A stretch of DNA of 64,000 nucleotides from Aureimonas fodinaquatilis (GTDB lineage: Bacteria > Pseudomonadota > Alphaproteobacteria > Rhizobiales > Rhizobiaceae), in the NCBI RefSeq assembly GCF_008369445.1, contig NZ_VTWH01000004.1, forward strand, positions 229,002 to 293,001. The letters run 5' to 3'. Of the stretch, positions 19,583-28,000 are shown in pieces (the first letter of the stretch is position 1; every line of letters begins with the position of its first letter). The position numbers and the translations under genes are program-made. The notes under the pieces are model-generated. The model had not been told where the DNA came from and ran no database searches. It saw nothing but the letters and a program-made list of their open reading frames with translations.

Positions 19583-20881
19583 TCAGCCAGAGGTTTTGGC
19601 AAAGCGGGCAAGCAGCTCGTTGCCTTCGGTCTCGATTGCCTTGAACGCATCTTCCACAGTGGTTTCACCTGCGAAAATCTTGTTGTATTCGCGCTCCATC
19701 ACCGAGCGGATCTGCGGATAAAATCCAAGGCGATAGCCTTTGGACCAGTCACCCTGTGGCAGCATCAACTGTTCCATGCCGACAGCAGCCACGGGCTTTT
19801 CATCATAATAGCCCTCAGCCTTGGCTTCGTCATAAGCGGCTTTGGTGATGGCCACATAGCCAGTTGCCTGATGGTAGAACTTCTGAATTTCAGTGCTGGT
19901 CAGGAAGCTGAAGAAGTCAGCCGAGCACTTGTTCTGGTCATCCGGCTTGCCAGCCATGGCAAACAAGGCAGCGCCACCAATGAAGCTTGCAGTTCCAGCA
20001 CCGTCGATTGCCTGCCAGAATGGCAGGAAGTCGGCAGAAAATGGCATTGTTGCAGTTTTGCTCAAGCCGCCGAACGACCCGGATGAGCCAATCCAGAGGG
20101 CAACCTTACCTTCTTCAAACGGCTTCTGATTATCGGACCAGCCAGCACCGTAATATTCGTACAGGCCAGCGTCCTTCCAGTCCTTCAGCTTCTGGAACAT
20201 CATGATCAGATTGGGATCGGTGGCATTGATGGTTGTGCCTTCGAAACCGTCATAACCATTGTTGTTTGAAGCGAACTGGATGTTCTGGCGCGAGAAAAAG
20301 TTCTCGGTGAACTGCCATGTCAACTGCGAAGCTGTCAGCGGAATATAGCCTGCCTCCTTCAGCTTCGGGGCAATGGTTTCAAACTCTTCCCAGGTCTTTG
20401 GAGCTTCAACACCGGCTTCTTCCAGCGCTTGCGTGTTGATGTACATGATAGGCGCGGATGAGTTGAACGGCATGCCGATGAATTTGCCGTCAGCATCTGC
20501 GTAGAAGTAGCGAATGCCATCAATAAAGTCGGCGCGATTGAAGTCGTGCCCGGCTTCAACAATCAGATCTTCCGCTGGAATGGTTGCGCCCTTGGCGCTG
20601 ATGATGGTGGCGGCACCCGCATCAAACACCTGCAGGATGTTCGGCTGTTCGCCAGAGCGGAATGCAGCAATGCCGGATGCCAGCGCCTCTTCATATGTAC
20701 CCTTGGAAACGGGCGTGATGGCGCACGCATCCTGCGCAGCGTTAAACTTTTCGGCGACCTGATTGATAACCTGCTCGTTGGCGCCGCCCATTCCGTGCCA
20801 CCAGGTTATCTGCACCGGCTGTGCAAAAGCCGAGGTCGTCGTCATTGCCAGTACGCCCAGCGCGGAAAGGGTTTTTTTCAT
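19583..20881 (-). CDS. ugpB: sn-Glycerol-3-phosphate-binding periplasmic protein UgpB
   Basis: The 432-residue binding protein starts with a signal peptide (MKKTLSALGVLAMTTTSAFAQ, cleavage after AFA near residue 20). The family opening is ITWWHGMGGANEQVINQVAEKFN, then VSKGTYEEALASGIAAFRSGEQPNILQVFDAGAATI, which matches UgpB closely. It binds sn-glycerol-3-phosphate or glycerophosphocholine in the periplasm and delivers it to UgpAE. ATG 20881 has AAGGA seven bases upstream and is preferred to the longer TTG start. It is the first gene of the ugpBAEC-EEP operon. In enterobacteria ugp is PhoB-controlled; I looked for a Pho box upstream and could not find a convincing pair of half-sites. Confidence 0.9.
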   Translation of the reverse strand: MKKTLSALGVLAMTTTSAFAQPVQITWWHGMGGANEQVINQVAEKFNAAQDACAITPVSKGTYEEALASGIAAFRSGEQPNILQVFDAGAATIISAKGATIPAEDLIVEAGHDFNRADFIDGIRYFYADADGKFIGMPFNSSAPIMYINTQALEEAGVEAPKTWEEFETIAPKLKEAGYIPLTASQLTWQFTENFFSRQNIQFASNNNGYDGFEGTTINATDPNLIMMFQKLKDWKDAGLYEYYGAGWSDNQKPFEEGKVALWIGSSGSFGGLSKTATMPFSADFLPFWQAIDGAGTASFIGGAALFAMAGKPDDQNKCSADFFSFLTSTEIQKFYHQATGYVAITKAAYDEAKAEGYYDEKPVAAVGMEQLMLPQGDWSKGYRLGFYPQIRSVMEREYNKIFAGETTVEDAFKAIETEGNELLARFAKTSG

Positions 20882-21214
20882 GAAGGAGTCCTTTTGGATC
20901 AGGAGCATTTCCCGTTGAAACGACCGGTTCAACAGAAGGATAATGCGACAACAAAGGGTTAGACCGATTCAGATGATCGAAAGATCAAATGACGCGACCT
21001 GAGGAAGATGCCGGCAATCTAGTGACCAGCCGCAAAGGATTTGTGGCGTTCAAATTGCGTTTCCTTGACAGGCCAGAGTGGTGATCCGACAAGGAAAATT
21101 CGCTTTCCTGACCCTCGGTCGCTTCAACTCAAGGTTATTTGGCCGCCATAAAAATCCTGATTGACAGCGCCAGCAGCAACCACAAGATGCTGACATTGGG
21201 TATGGGAGGATGGA
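20882..21214. other. Intergenic region between ugpB and the deaminase gene (333 bp)
   Basis: This stretch holds no open frame worth calling. The half next to ugpB contains repeat copy B (20904-20990). The other half should carry the divergent promoters. TTGACA at 21161-21166 is a possible -35 element for the deaminase gene, but no good -10 follows at 16-18 bp. Confidence 0.6.
20904..20990 (+). repeat. Dispersed palindromic intergenic repeat, copy B
   Basis: GCATTTCCCGTTGAAACG, an inverted GGTTCAAC, ACAACAAAGGGTTAGACCG and ATTCAGATGATC followed by GATCA occur in the same order and spacing as in copy A at 2901-3000, with scattered substitutions. The short inverted pair GATC-GAAA-GATC near the right end forms a second small stem. 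The element lies in the ugpB leader region. Confidence 0.7.
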
Positions 21215-21682
21215 ATGGAGAGCGACCAACGGTTTCTGCAGGAGGCGATTGAACTGGCGCGGGACAATGTCGACCGGGGTGGACGACCATTCGGCTCGGT
21301 CATTGTTCGCGATGGCGAGGTCATAGCGGCCGGCGTCAATGAGGTGATACAATCCGGCGACGTTACCGCCCACGCTGAAATGGTTGCGGTTCGCAATGCC
21401 ACCACGAGGCAGAAACTGGCCAATCTGGCCGGAACAACGGTTTATGCCAGCGGGCACCCTTGCCCGATGTGCATGGCGGCGATGCGGCTGACGGGCGTCA
21501 AGCGCGTGGTGTTTGCCTATTCCAACGAGGACGGCACGCCATACGGGCTTTCCAGCGCCGCTTTGTATGCCGAGCAGGCGAAGCCCTTTGCCGAACAAAC
21601 AATGATGCAGATTGAGCATCAGCCTGCGCCGCGGAATGACGGGCCCGACCTTTATGACTATTGGAAAGCCCGGCAGCCCTGA
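21215..21682 (+). CDS. Nucleoside/guanine deaminase, cytidine deaminase-like zinc enzyme
   Basis: A 155-residue protein of the cytidine deaminase superfamily. The zinc-binding and catalytic motif HAE is at residues 53-55 (His53, Glu55) and the PCPMC motif at 82-86 gives the Cys83 and Cys86 zinc ligands. The C-terminal extension with DYWKARQP is like that of guanine deaminases (GuaD of the small type). It would hydrolytically deaminate a purine base or nucleoside in the cytoplasm. GGGAGGA stands six to eight bases before the ATG, an excellent ribosome binding site. It is a stand-alone gene between ugpB (divergent) and an outer-membrane barrel gene (convergent). The exact substrate is not determined. 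Confidence 0.88.
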   Translation: MESDQRFLQEAIELARDNVDRGGRPFGSVIVRDGEVIAAGVNEVIQSGDVTAHAEMVAVRNATTRQKLANLAGTTVYASGHPCPMCMAAMRLTGVKRVVFAYSNEDGTPYGLSSAALYAEQAKPFAEQTMMQIEHQPAPRNDGPDLYDYWKARQP

Positions 21683-21726
21683 CGCGCTGGCTTGAAACTA
21701 AAAGCGACATTTGCAACGGGAAAGCG

Positions 21727-22545
21727 CTAGAAACGCCAGGTCGCGCCCAGAACCGGCCCGCTTAGCTGCACGTCGAAAACATGGCCACCATGCCGGTAAT
21801 CAACATCCAGCACCTTATATCCGGCAGACACGGAAAGAGTGTCGGTGAAGGCATAGTTGACAGTGCCGAGCACCGACCAGGTGAGTTCCGAGCCTGCGCC
21901 AAAGCCGCCAATATCAGCCTGCGCCATGACAGACAGCTTTTCGGTAAACGGCAGAAATGCCCGCGCGCCAACCACCGGATCAACCCAGCCGAAGCTTTCG
22001 CCATAGGTGCGTGAGGCACCCAGTGCACTGACCGTGACATCGTTGGAAATGTGCCATGCGCGTGCGCCAACCAAAACGTCCAGCGAGAAGGCTGTGTTGT
22101 CTATGATCCGGTAACCACCCTGCAAAGTTGCCGTAAACTGGGTGCTGTCAACGCTGCCATTGACCACCGTGCCAATCGGCACCGGAATAGGCAAGGGAGG
22201 AAGTGGGCCGGATGTTCTGCTGTCGGTTGTGCTGACATACATGATGTCACCGGAAAAAACGAACCGGTCATAGCGGGCCCAGAGATTGACGAACCCGCCA
22301 ATGTTCAACTCGTCCATGACATCAGAGAACGGCTTCTCGACACCAATGGTTGGCGCACGCCGGAATGGCGAGATGTTACCTTTCAGACCGGCAGCCCACA
22401 TGTAAGGTGTGATCTGCAATGCCCATCCGGGTACCGCTTCTGTCACCGGCACGATCTCTTCAGAAGGCGCTGTGACAACATCCGCAGCATGGCTTGCATG
22501 CGAAACGCAGAGTGCCAGAATGGCGGCAAAACCAAACCGCTTCAT
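21727..22545 (-). CDS. Outer-membrane beta-barrel protein of unknown function
   Basis: The 272-residue protein starts with a signal peptide (MKRFGFAAILALCVSHASHA, cleavage near residue 20). It is followed by alternating beta-strand segments such as GWALQITPYMWAAGLKG, FVNLWARYDRFVFSGDIMYV and FTATLQGGYRIIDNTAFSLDVLVGAR, and ends in Phe (GATWRF), the usual terminal signature for outer-membrane insertion. The pattern is that of the small barrel family often annotated as outer membrane protein or DUF3078-like; I do not recognise a specific family. It lies downstream of the ECF sigma/anti-sigma genes on the same strand, 72 bp from the anti-sigma stop, so it could be part of that transcription unit. 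Confidence 0.75.
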   Translation of the reverse strand: MKRFGFAAILALCVSHASHAADVVTAPSEEIVPVTEAVPGWALQITPYMWAAGLKGNISPFRRAPTIGVEKPFSDVMDELNIGGFVNLWARYDRFVFSGDIMYVSTTDSRTSGPLPPLPIPVPIGTVVNGSVDSTQFTATLQGGYRIIDNTAFSLDVLVGARAWHISNDVTVSALGASRTYGESFGWVDPVVGARAFLPFTEKLSVMAQADIGGFGAGSELTWSVLGTVNYAFTDTLSVSAGYKVLDVDYRHGGHVFDVQLSGPVLGATWRF

Positions 22546-22617
22546 GAATACATCCCCTTCAAGCCGGCTGAAGCCACCCCTGCTCCAGAAACCTCATCCG
22601 CAAGCGCGCATATAGGC

Positions 22618-23316
22618 CTAGATCGGTGCCCGTGCGAAGCCCTTTACCAGAATTGGCCCTGTTGGCCGGCCTGTCGGCGAGCCGGGCGCCGGCTCCAGCG
22701 TAATTTCATAAAGCTGCCCCTGTTCCGGCAATGGCAGGCTGGGGCCGTCGAGCCGGATTGTTGCCGGATCGCTGAAAGTGCCAAGTGACACAGGCCCGGT
22801 ATCGGCATCGGGCAGTGTCCACACTTCCAGAATATGCCCGGCAGGAACGTCAAACGCTTCCAGCGGAACCAGACGAATGCTGTCATCGGCAAAGGCTTCA
22901 ACAATCGCACCGGGCGATGCGTCGGTCTCGTTGATCAGAACGGCAATCATGATGGGCTGTTCAACGGGTCGTGTGAATGTGCCAGCAAGATAGCCGACCC
23001 CCAGAGCAAGCAAGAGGCTGGCTGCCATGCGAAAGCGCTGCATAGACTGCTGGCGCCGCGACTTTGGATTTGAAACCGGCAGCACGGAAACCTTCTCGGC
23101 CTCCTTCAGCTGGCGTTCTATTCTGGCCCACAATTCATCGCTGCGCGGCAGAGGTGTTGCCGTATCATCCAACCGTTGAAGAGTGGCCTCCAGAGCCCGC
23201 ACCCTGCGGGCCAGCGCTCCATCGCGCTCCATTTCCGCTTCGAACAAGGCACGTTCAGTTCCGCTCATCACGCCTATGACATACAGGCCGGCACGTTCCA
23301 TCTGCTCCTGTGTCAT
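22618..23316 (-). CDS. Anti-sigma factor, RskA-type, partner of the adjacent ECF sigma factor
   Basis: The 232-residue protein has a cytoplasmic N-terminal sigma-binding part (about residues 1-95, with an EMERDGALARRVRALEATL helix). One membrane helix follows (MAASLLLALGVGYLAG, about 97-112), then a periplasmic RskA domain (GHILEVWTLPDADTGPVSLGTFS and YEITLEPAPGSPTGRPTGP). Such proteins hold an ECF sigma factor at the membrane until proteolysis or oxidation releases it. ATG 23316 overlaps the sigma-factor stop by ATGA, which fixes this start over a longer GTG frame and shows coupled production. No zinc-binding HxxxCxxC motif is visible, so a redox zinc switch is unlikely. Confidence 0.88.
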   Translation of the reverse strand: MTQEQMERAGLYVIGVMSGTERALFEAEMERDGALARRVRALEATLQRLDDTATPLPRSDELWARIERQLKEAEKVSVLPVSNPKSRRQQSMQRFRMAASLLLALGVGYLAGTFTRPVEQPIMIAVLINETDASPGAIVEAFADDSIRLVPLEAFDVPAGHILEVWTLPDADTGPVSLGTFSDPATIRLDGPSLPLPEQGQLYEITLEPAPGSPTGRPTGPILVKGFARAPI

Positions 23317-23855
23317 GACAGGCACTCCTGCAACGCCACAACGCCCCGCCTGATCCACGCTTTAACTGTACCCAGTGGCGCGCGCATTGTTGCGGCGGCC
23401 TCACCGTGATTAAGACCGGTCACATAGCACAAAAGAATTGCCTGACGTTTGGGTTCATCAAGTCTGTTTAGGCATGTGCGCAATGCATCTTGCTCAGCCA
23501 GCGCATTGTAAGCTGCAACTGCGTCATGCTGTCGATCACCGATGTCGATCAGAACTTCGGCATCATGATATTCGACACGCGCATCATCGCGGATCATGTT
23601 GAGCGCGCGGTTGCGCGTCATGGTAATGAGCCAGTTGCGACCAGAGCCCTTTCCAGGGTCAAACTGCGACGCTCTGTGCCATACGGCAATAAACACTTCC
23701 TGCACCACCTCTTCCGCCAGATCACGCCGCCGCACAATTCGTTGGGCGATAGCCACGAGCCTGCCCGACTCATCATCAAAAAGCTGGGCAAGTGCCTGCC
23801 GGTCGCCACGAGCGATGCGCGTCAAAAGGTCGGAAATTTCACTGCGTTCGAACAT
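23313..23855 (-). CDS. ECF RNA polymerase sigma factor (SigK-like group)
   Basis: The 180-residue protein has only sigma regions 2 and 4. Region 2 includes GRLVAIAQRIVRRRDLAEEVVQEVFIAVW and the DNA-binding NWLITMTRNRALNMIRD. Region 4 is a helix-turn-helix with ILLCYVTGLNHGEAAATMRAPLGTVKAWIRRG. This composition and the RskA partner place it in the SigK-like (ECF19) type. It directs RNA polymerase to a small regulon after release from the anti-sigma factor. ATG 23855 is the first methionine close to the domain; a TTG at 23864 is the alternative. It is divergent from the DUF4394 gene, a probable target. Confidence 0.9.
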   Translation of the reverse strand: MFERSEISDLLTRIARGDRQALAQLFDDESGRLVAIAQRIVRRRDLAEEVVQEVFIAVWHRASQFDPGKGSGRNWLITMTRNRALNMIRDDARVEYHDAEVLIDIGDRQHDAVAAYNALAEQDALRTCLNRLDEPKRQAILLCYVTGLNHGEAAATMRAPLGTVKAWIRRGVVALQECLS

Positions 23856-23943
23856 GGCCGCCAATATGGGGAAGTTCGCTCTTCATGTCGATTGCCTGCA
23901 ACCACGAGGATTAATTGCTGTTGCAAAAATATTTTCGGGCGGT

Positions 23944-23972
23944 GCATCCAGAGCGGCATGCTGGCGGGTAAC
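23944..23972 (+). promoter_or_regulatory. Candidate ECF sigma promoter for the DUF4394 gene
   Basis: GCATCC (23944-23949) and GGTAAC (23967-23972) are separated by 17 bp and lie about 48 bp before the ATG. The -35 part resembles the CCATCC element known for SigK-type ECF factors. The -10 part is not a known consensus, so the site is tentative. Confidence 0.35.
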
Positions 23973-24019
23973 CAACTTATAAGCCGCGCAAATCGCGTTG
24001 GCCAATGAGGAGAGATCTC

Positions 24020-24802
24020 ATGCTTGCCATGACAACTTACCGTAGTCTTATTGCTGCTTCCGCCATCGCATTGGGCACCAGTGCCGCGCTGGCCGCTCCT
24101 GCCGTGGGCCTGTCGGGCAACACCACGCTGATCATGTTTGATACCGAAAGCCTGGAAGTTACAGGAACCATGGAAGTGACAGGCGTAGATGGTCTGGCGG
24201 GAATTGACGTTCGCCCGGCTGACAAGATGCTTTACGGTGTATCTCTTGCCGGAGAGATTGTTACGATTGACCCGGCAACCGGTGCTGCGACCGTCAAAAA
24301 CACCCTTTCCGAAATGCTGCCAAGCTTTGAAAATGCAATTGTCGATTTCAATCCCATGGCCGATCGTCTGCGCCTGATGGCGACAGACGGCACCAATTTC
24401 CGGGTCAATCCGGATGATGGAATGGTAACAGTTGACGGGTCATTGGCGTTTGACGAGGCAGACATGCATGCCGGTGAAACGCCTGCCATTGTTGCGGCCG
24501 CCTACACCAACTCGTTCGGCAAGCCTGAAGCTACGGCCATGTATGACATTGACGCAACCATTGTTGCGCTGATCCAGCAGACAGCGCCCAATGATGGCAC
24601 TCTCGCTGCAATTGGCAAGCTGGGGATTGAAGGTGCCGATAACTATGCCTTCGACATTGCCGCGACTGAAGACCTGACCAACACCGCCTATCTGGTATCC
24701 GGGGCAACGCTTTACACCGTTAATCTTGAGACGGGTGCTGCAACGGCGGTTGGCGAAATCGAAGGTGCGCAGACCATTCGCGACCTCGCCATTCTGCAAT
24801 AG
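24020..24802 (+). CDS. Exported DUF4394 protein
   Basis: The 260-residue protein has a signal peptide (about residues 1-27, ending ALAAPAVG). A DUF4394 body of repeated beta-propeller-like strands follows: VTGVDGLAGIDVRPADKMLYGV, IVTIDPATGAATV, IVDFNPMADRLRLMATDGTNFRVN and later YTVNLETGAATAVG. The family is secreted and has no established activity; it is often found beside ECF sigma and anti-sigma genes. ATG 24020 is chosen because GAGGAG lies seven to eight bases upstream; an in-frame ATG at 24005 itself overlaps that ribosome binding site. The gene ends at a strong terminator. Regulation by the divergent sigma factor is inferred. Confidence 0.85.
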   Translation: MLAMTTYRSLIAASAIALGTSAALAAPAVGLSGNTTLIMFDTESLEVTGTMEVTGVDGLAGIDVRPADKMLYGVSLAGEIVTIDPATGAATVKNTLSEMLPSFENAIVDFNPMADRLRLMATDGTNFRVNPDDGMVTVDGSLAFDEADMHAGETPAIVAAAYTNSFGKPEATAMYDIDATIVALIQQTAPNDGTLAAIGKLGIEGADNYAFDIAATEDLTNTAYLVSGATLYTVNLETGAATAVGEIEGAQTIRDLAILQ

Positions 24803-24841
24803 CCTTCTGCGTCATTACTGACGCAACCCGCAACCATAAAC

Positions 24842-24878
24842 GCCCTCGCATTTCAACTAGATGCGAGGGCATTTTTTT
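24842..24878 (+). terminator. Strong rho-independent terminator after the DUF4394 gene
   Basis: GCCCTCGCAT (24842-24851) and ATGCGAGGGC (24861-24870) form a perfect 10-bp stem with a 9-nt loop, followed by A and seven T residues. It isolates the DUF4394 transcript from the autotransporter gene. Confidence 0.9.
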
Positions 24879-25001
24879 GCCCAAAAGCTTTCCCATCCCC
24901 TCCTGCCACACCGGAAGCCGCGCAGCCGTGGCAAAATGTCCCACCAGTGATGTGTGCGAGCCACAATAATCATTCAAAAATACATCTTTCGGGGTAAATG
25001 T

Positions 25002-25028
25002 TTGCACAATCTAAAGTTGTATGTGCAA
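25002..25028. promoter_or_regulatory. Inverted repeat upstream of the autotransporter gene
   Basis: TTGCACA (25002-25008) and TGTGCAA (25022-25028) are a perfect 7-bp inverted pair with a 13-bp spacer, 55 bp before the autotransporter ATG. Geometry suits a dimeric regulator. No matching regulator gene is adjacent. Confidence 0.35.
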
Positions 25029-25082
25029 CTGTTCGCATAGCTTATCAGATATTGGTTCAGCCGTTTCGAAGGGAAAATTTGA

Positions 25083-28000
25083 ATGTCCAAGGCAACATCC
25101 GCCGGGGGAACAAGGCGTAGAATTTCCGCTGTGCTTCTCTCGACGACAGCAGTCGTGTCGCTGGCGCTGCCAGGCATTGGCGTTGCGCAGGAGCGCACCA
25201 TCAATTCCGACGCAGTCCTTGAAAGCGACAGCTCCTATGCCGGCATTCGAATTATCAGCGGTGCAACTGTCGTGGGCGAAAACATCGTCCTGACACAAAG
25301 CAGCAACGCCTACGGAGCGCAGGTTGTCGATGGATCGCTCACTCTGAATGGCGGTTCCATCACACAGGCAGGTGCGGGCAAATATGTCACCGGCGTCGGA
25401 GTTGTATCCGGCACCGCTGACGTGACCAATATGACCATCAATATCAATGGCGCAAAGGATGCCAGCGCGCTCTATTCCAATGGGGCGGCGGGCATAATTT
25501 CGGCAAGCGGCCTGGACGTTTATCTCAATGCCGTCGGCTCAACCACCGCAGAGCCAGCTTCGGCAGTCAAGGTTCGCGCAGGAACCGTTGCGACAGAGGG
25601 AAGCACATTTCGCATTGATGGAGACACGGTATTCGGGCTCCTGGCTTCCGGAAACAACGGCAACCAGGCTTTTGTTGAAAGCCGGAATGATACCATTACG
25701 ACATCCGGCAGCCGCGGCTATGGCGCATTTGCGTTTTCTGACGACAGAGGCACGAGCAGCGGCACCATCACCCTTGATGGCAGCTCCATATCCACTGCGG
25801 GCGAACGCGGTTTTGCTTTGGCTGCGCAAGGTCGCGGTGCGATCATCAATGCCAATGGCACTTTGCTGGTCACGTCAGGCGATAATGCGCATGCAGCCAA
25901 TGCCAGTGGCAGCCAGATCAACCTGACCAATGCCACCATCGTCACCAATGGTTTTCACAGCTATGGCGTCAGCGCCACGGCAGGATCTCTGGGCCAGCCA
26001 TCATCCATCACGCTGAACGGCGGATCGATTTTAACCGCGAATGAAACGGGACGCGGCACGCAGAACGGTGATGGTTCCCGGGCCTATGCCCTATATGCAA
26101 GTGGCGCAGGCGCACAGGTTTCCGCCAGCCAGACGTCTATCCAGACGCTGGGACAACGAGCCTACGGCGCATACGCAATCAATGGAAGCTCGATTGATCT
26201 TTCCAATCTGTCCATTTCAACAGATGGCTTCATGGCATACGGCGTTTACGCGTCGAGCCCGAATTCAGTCCTGACCGCAAACAATGTGAACATCGTCACC
26301 AACGGGCAGGCCGGAGATGCGGCATGGGCTTATAATGGCGGTGTCCTGAACCTGAATGGCGGACTTTACCTTGTTCAGGGTGGACAGAATCCGAATTCAC
26401 CTGGCGAGACCGCAAATGGTCTGGTCGCGGTTGGTGGTGTGGACGGCCAGAACAATGGTGTCATCAACGCCAATGGCATCAATGTGGTGACACAAGGCGC
26501 CAACAGTTCCGGCATCAAGGTCGGAGCGCTTATCGGAACGAGCAGAACATCGGGCATTGTCAACCTGCAGAACAGCAACATCACCGTAAACGGGCAAGGC
26601 GCTTATGCCGCCAGCCTGGCCTATGGCGGTTCGCTGACCTCCAGCAATTCTAACTTCACGTCTCTGCAGGGTGCAGGATTTCTGCTGAGTGACAGTGCCT
26701 CGCTGACACTTACAGGGACATCCGTAGCATCATTGCAGGAAACGTTTGTATCGCAGCTCAGCTCATCCGGTCAGAGCCAGACCATCTCTGTTGGCGCGGG
26801 CACGGTTGCCACCCGGAACAACGGCACCTTGCTGGCGGTTGAGCGCAGTCAGGATGGCGCAGACGGGGTTGTCAATCTTGTGCTTGGTGCAGGCTCCAAC
26901 ACATCCGGCAACATTGTGGATCTCGACACCAAAACGTCCGGCCGCACCAATGTGACTCTTGCCGCAGGAGCGCTTTGGAAAGGTCAGATGCTGGGTGTTT
27001 CCGGGTTTCAGGGACAACCGGGTGGATCGGCGGAGTTTCAAGGTCCTGTCGCGATTGAGGGGGATCTGGCCGGCAATGGAACCTCGTTCATCTTCAGTCC
27101 CGAAGGCGGCTCAATCACCGGCAATGTGGGCCTCAGCCAAGGCTCCCGCACCACGGGCGGCAGCATTGAGACACCGATCACGGTCGGTGGAAACTTTTCC
27201 GTCGACGAGACATCCGTCATGGGTGGAAACTGGGCCATCACCGGCGATCTGGCCAATGCAGGCACCCTGACGCCCGGCAACTCCATCGGGCGCGTTTCAG
27301 TCGGGGGCAATCTGAGCCTGGCACCAGCCTCTGTCTACGAAGTTGACGTGGATGCCGCGGGCAATGCAGATCGCGTCGATGTCGCTGGAACAGCCAATCT
27401 GGCGGGAAGCGTGACAGTCACCCCGCTTGGTGGCTTTGTCCTGAACCAGCCATACACAATCCTCACAGCCGGCACGTTGGGAGGTTCGACTTTTGACAGC
27501 GTCAGCATGGCTGACGACTACGCCTTCATCGCACCGACACTCAGTTATGTCGACGCCAGCGTTTTGCTGACCATAGCACGCAACACTGTCAGCTATGCCT
27601 CACTTGCTACGACGGCTAACCAGACATCGGTCGCCAATGCTCTTGAGACATTGCCGCTCAGTTCAGAGCTGGGAAGCGTCATAGCCTATTCCACAGCTCC
27701 CGCTGCTCGTGGTGCATTTGACCAGCTTTCAGGCGAAGTTCACTCCTCTCTGAAGACCGGTTTGTCTGAAGAATCCGGCCATGTCCGTGATATCGCCATG
27801 GACAGAATTCGCGCCGCCTTTGACTCGACATCGGCTGCGGGAAGCACATCCGGCCCCTGGGAAGGTGGCCAACCTGCAAACAGCCCTGAGCCTGCGGCAT
27901 GGGCGCGCGTCTACGGCTCCTGGGGCCACACCAGTGGCAATGGCAATGCTGGCAGGCTGGACCGGGACACCGGCGGCTTCATCGCCGGCGTTGATGGGTT

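Noticed and set aside
20882..21214. A Pho box upstream of ugpB
   Set aside because: Single TGTCAA half-sites occur on the minus strand, but no properly spaced pair of CTGTCAT-like repeats was found.
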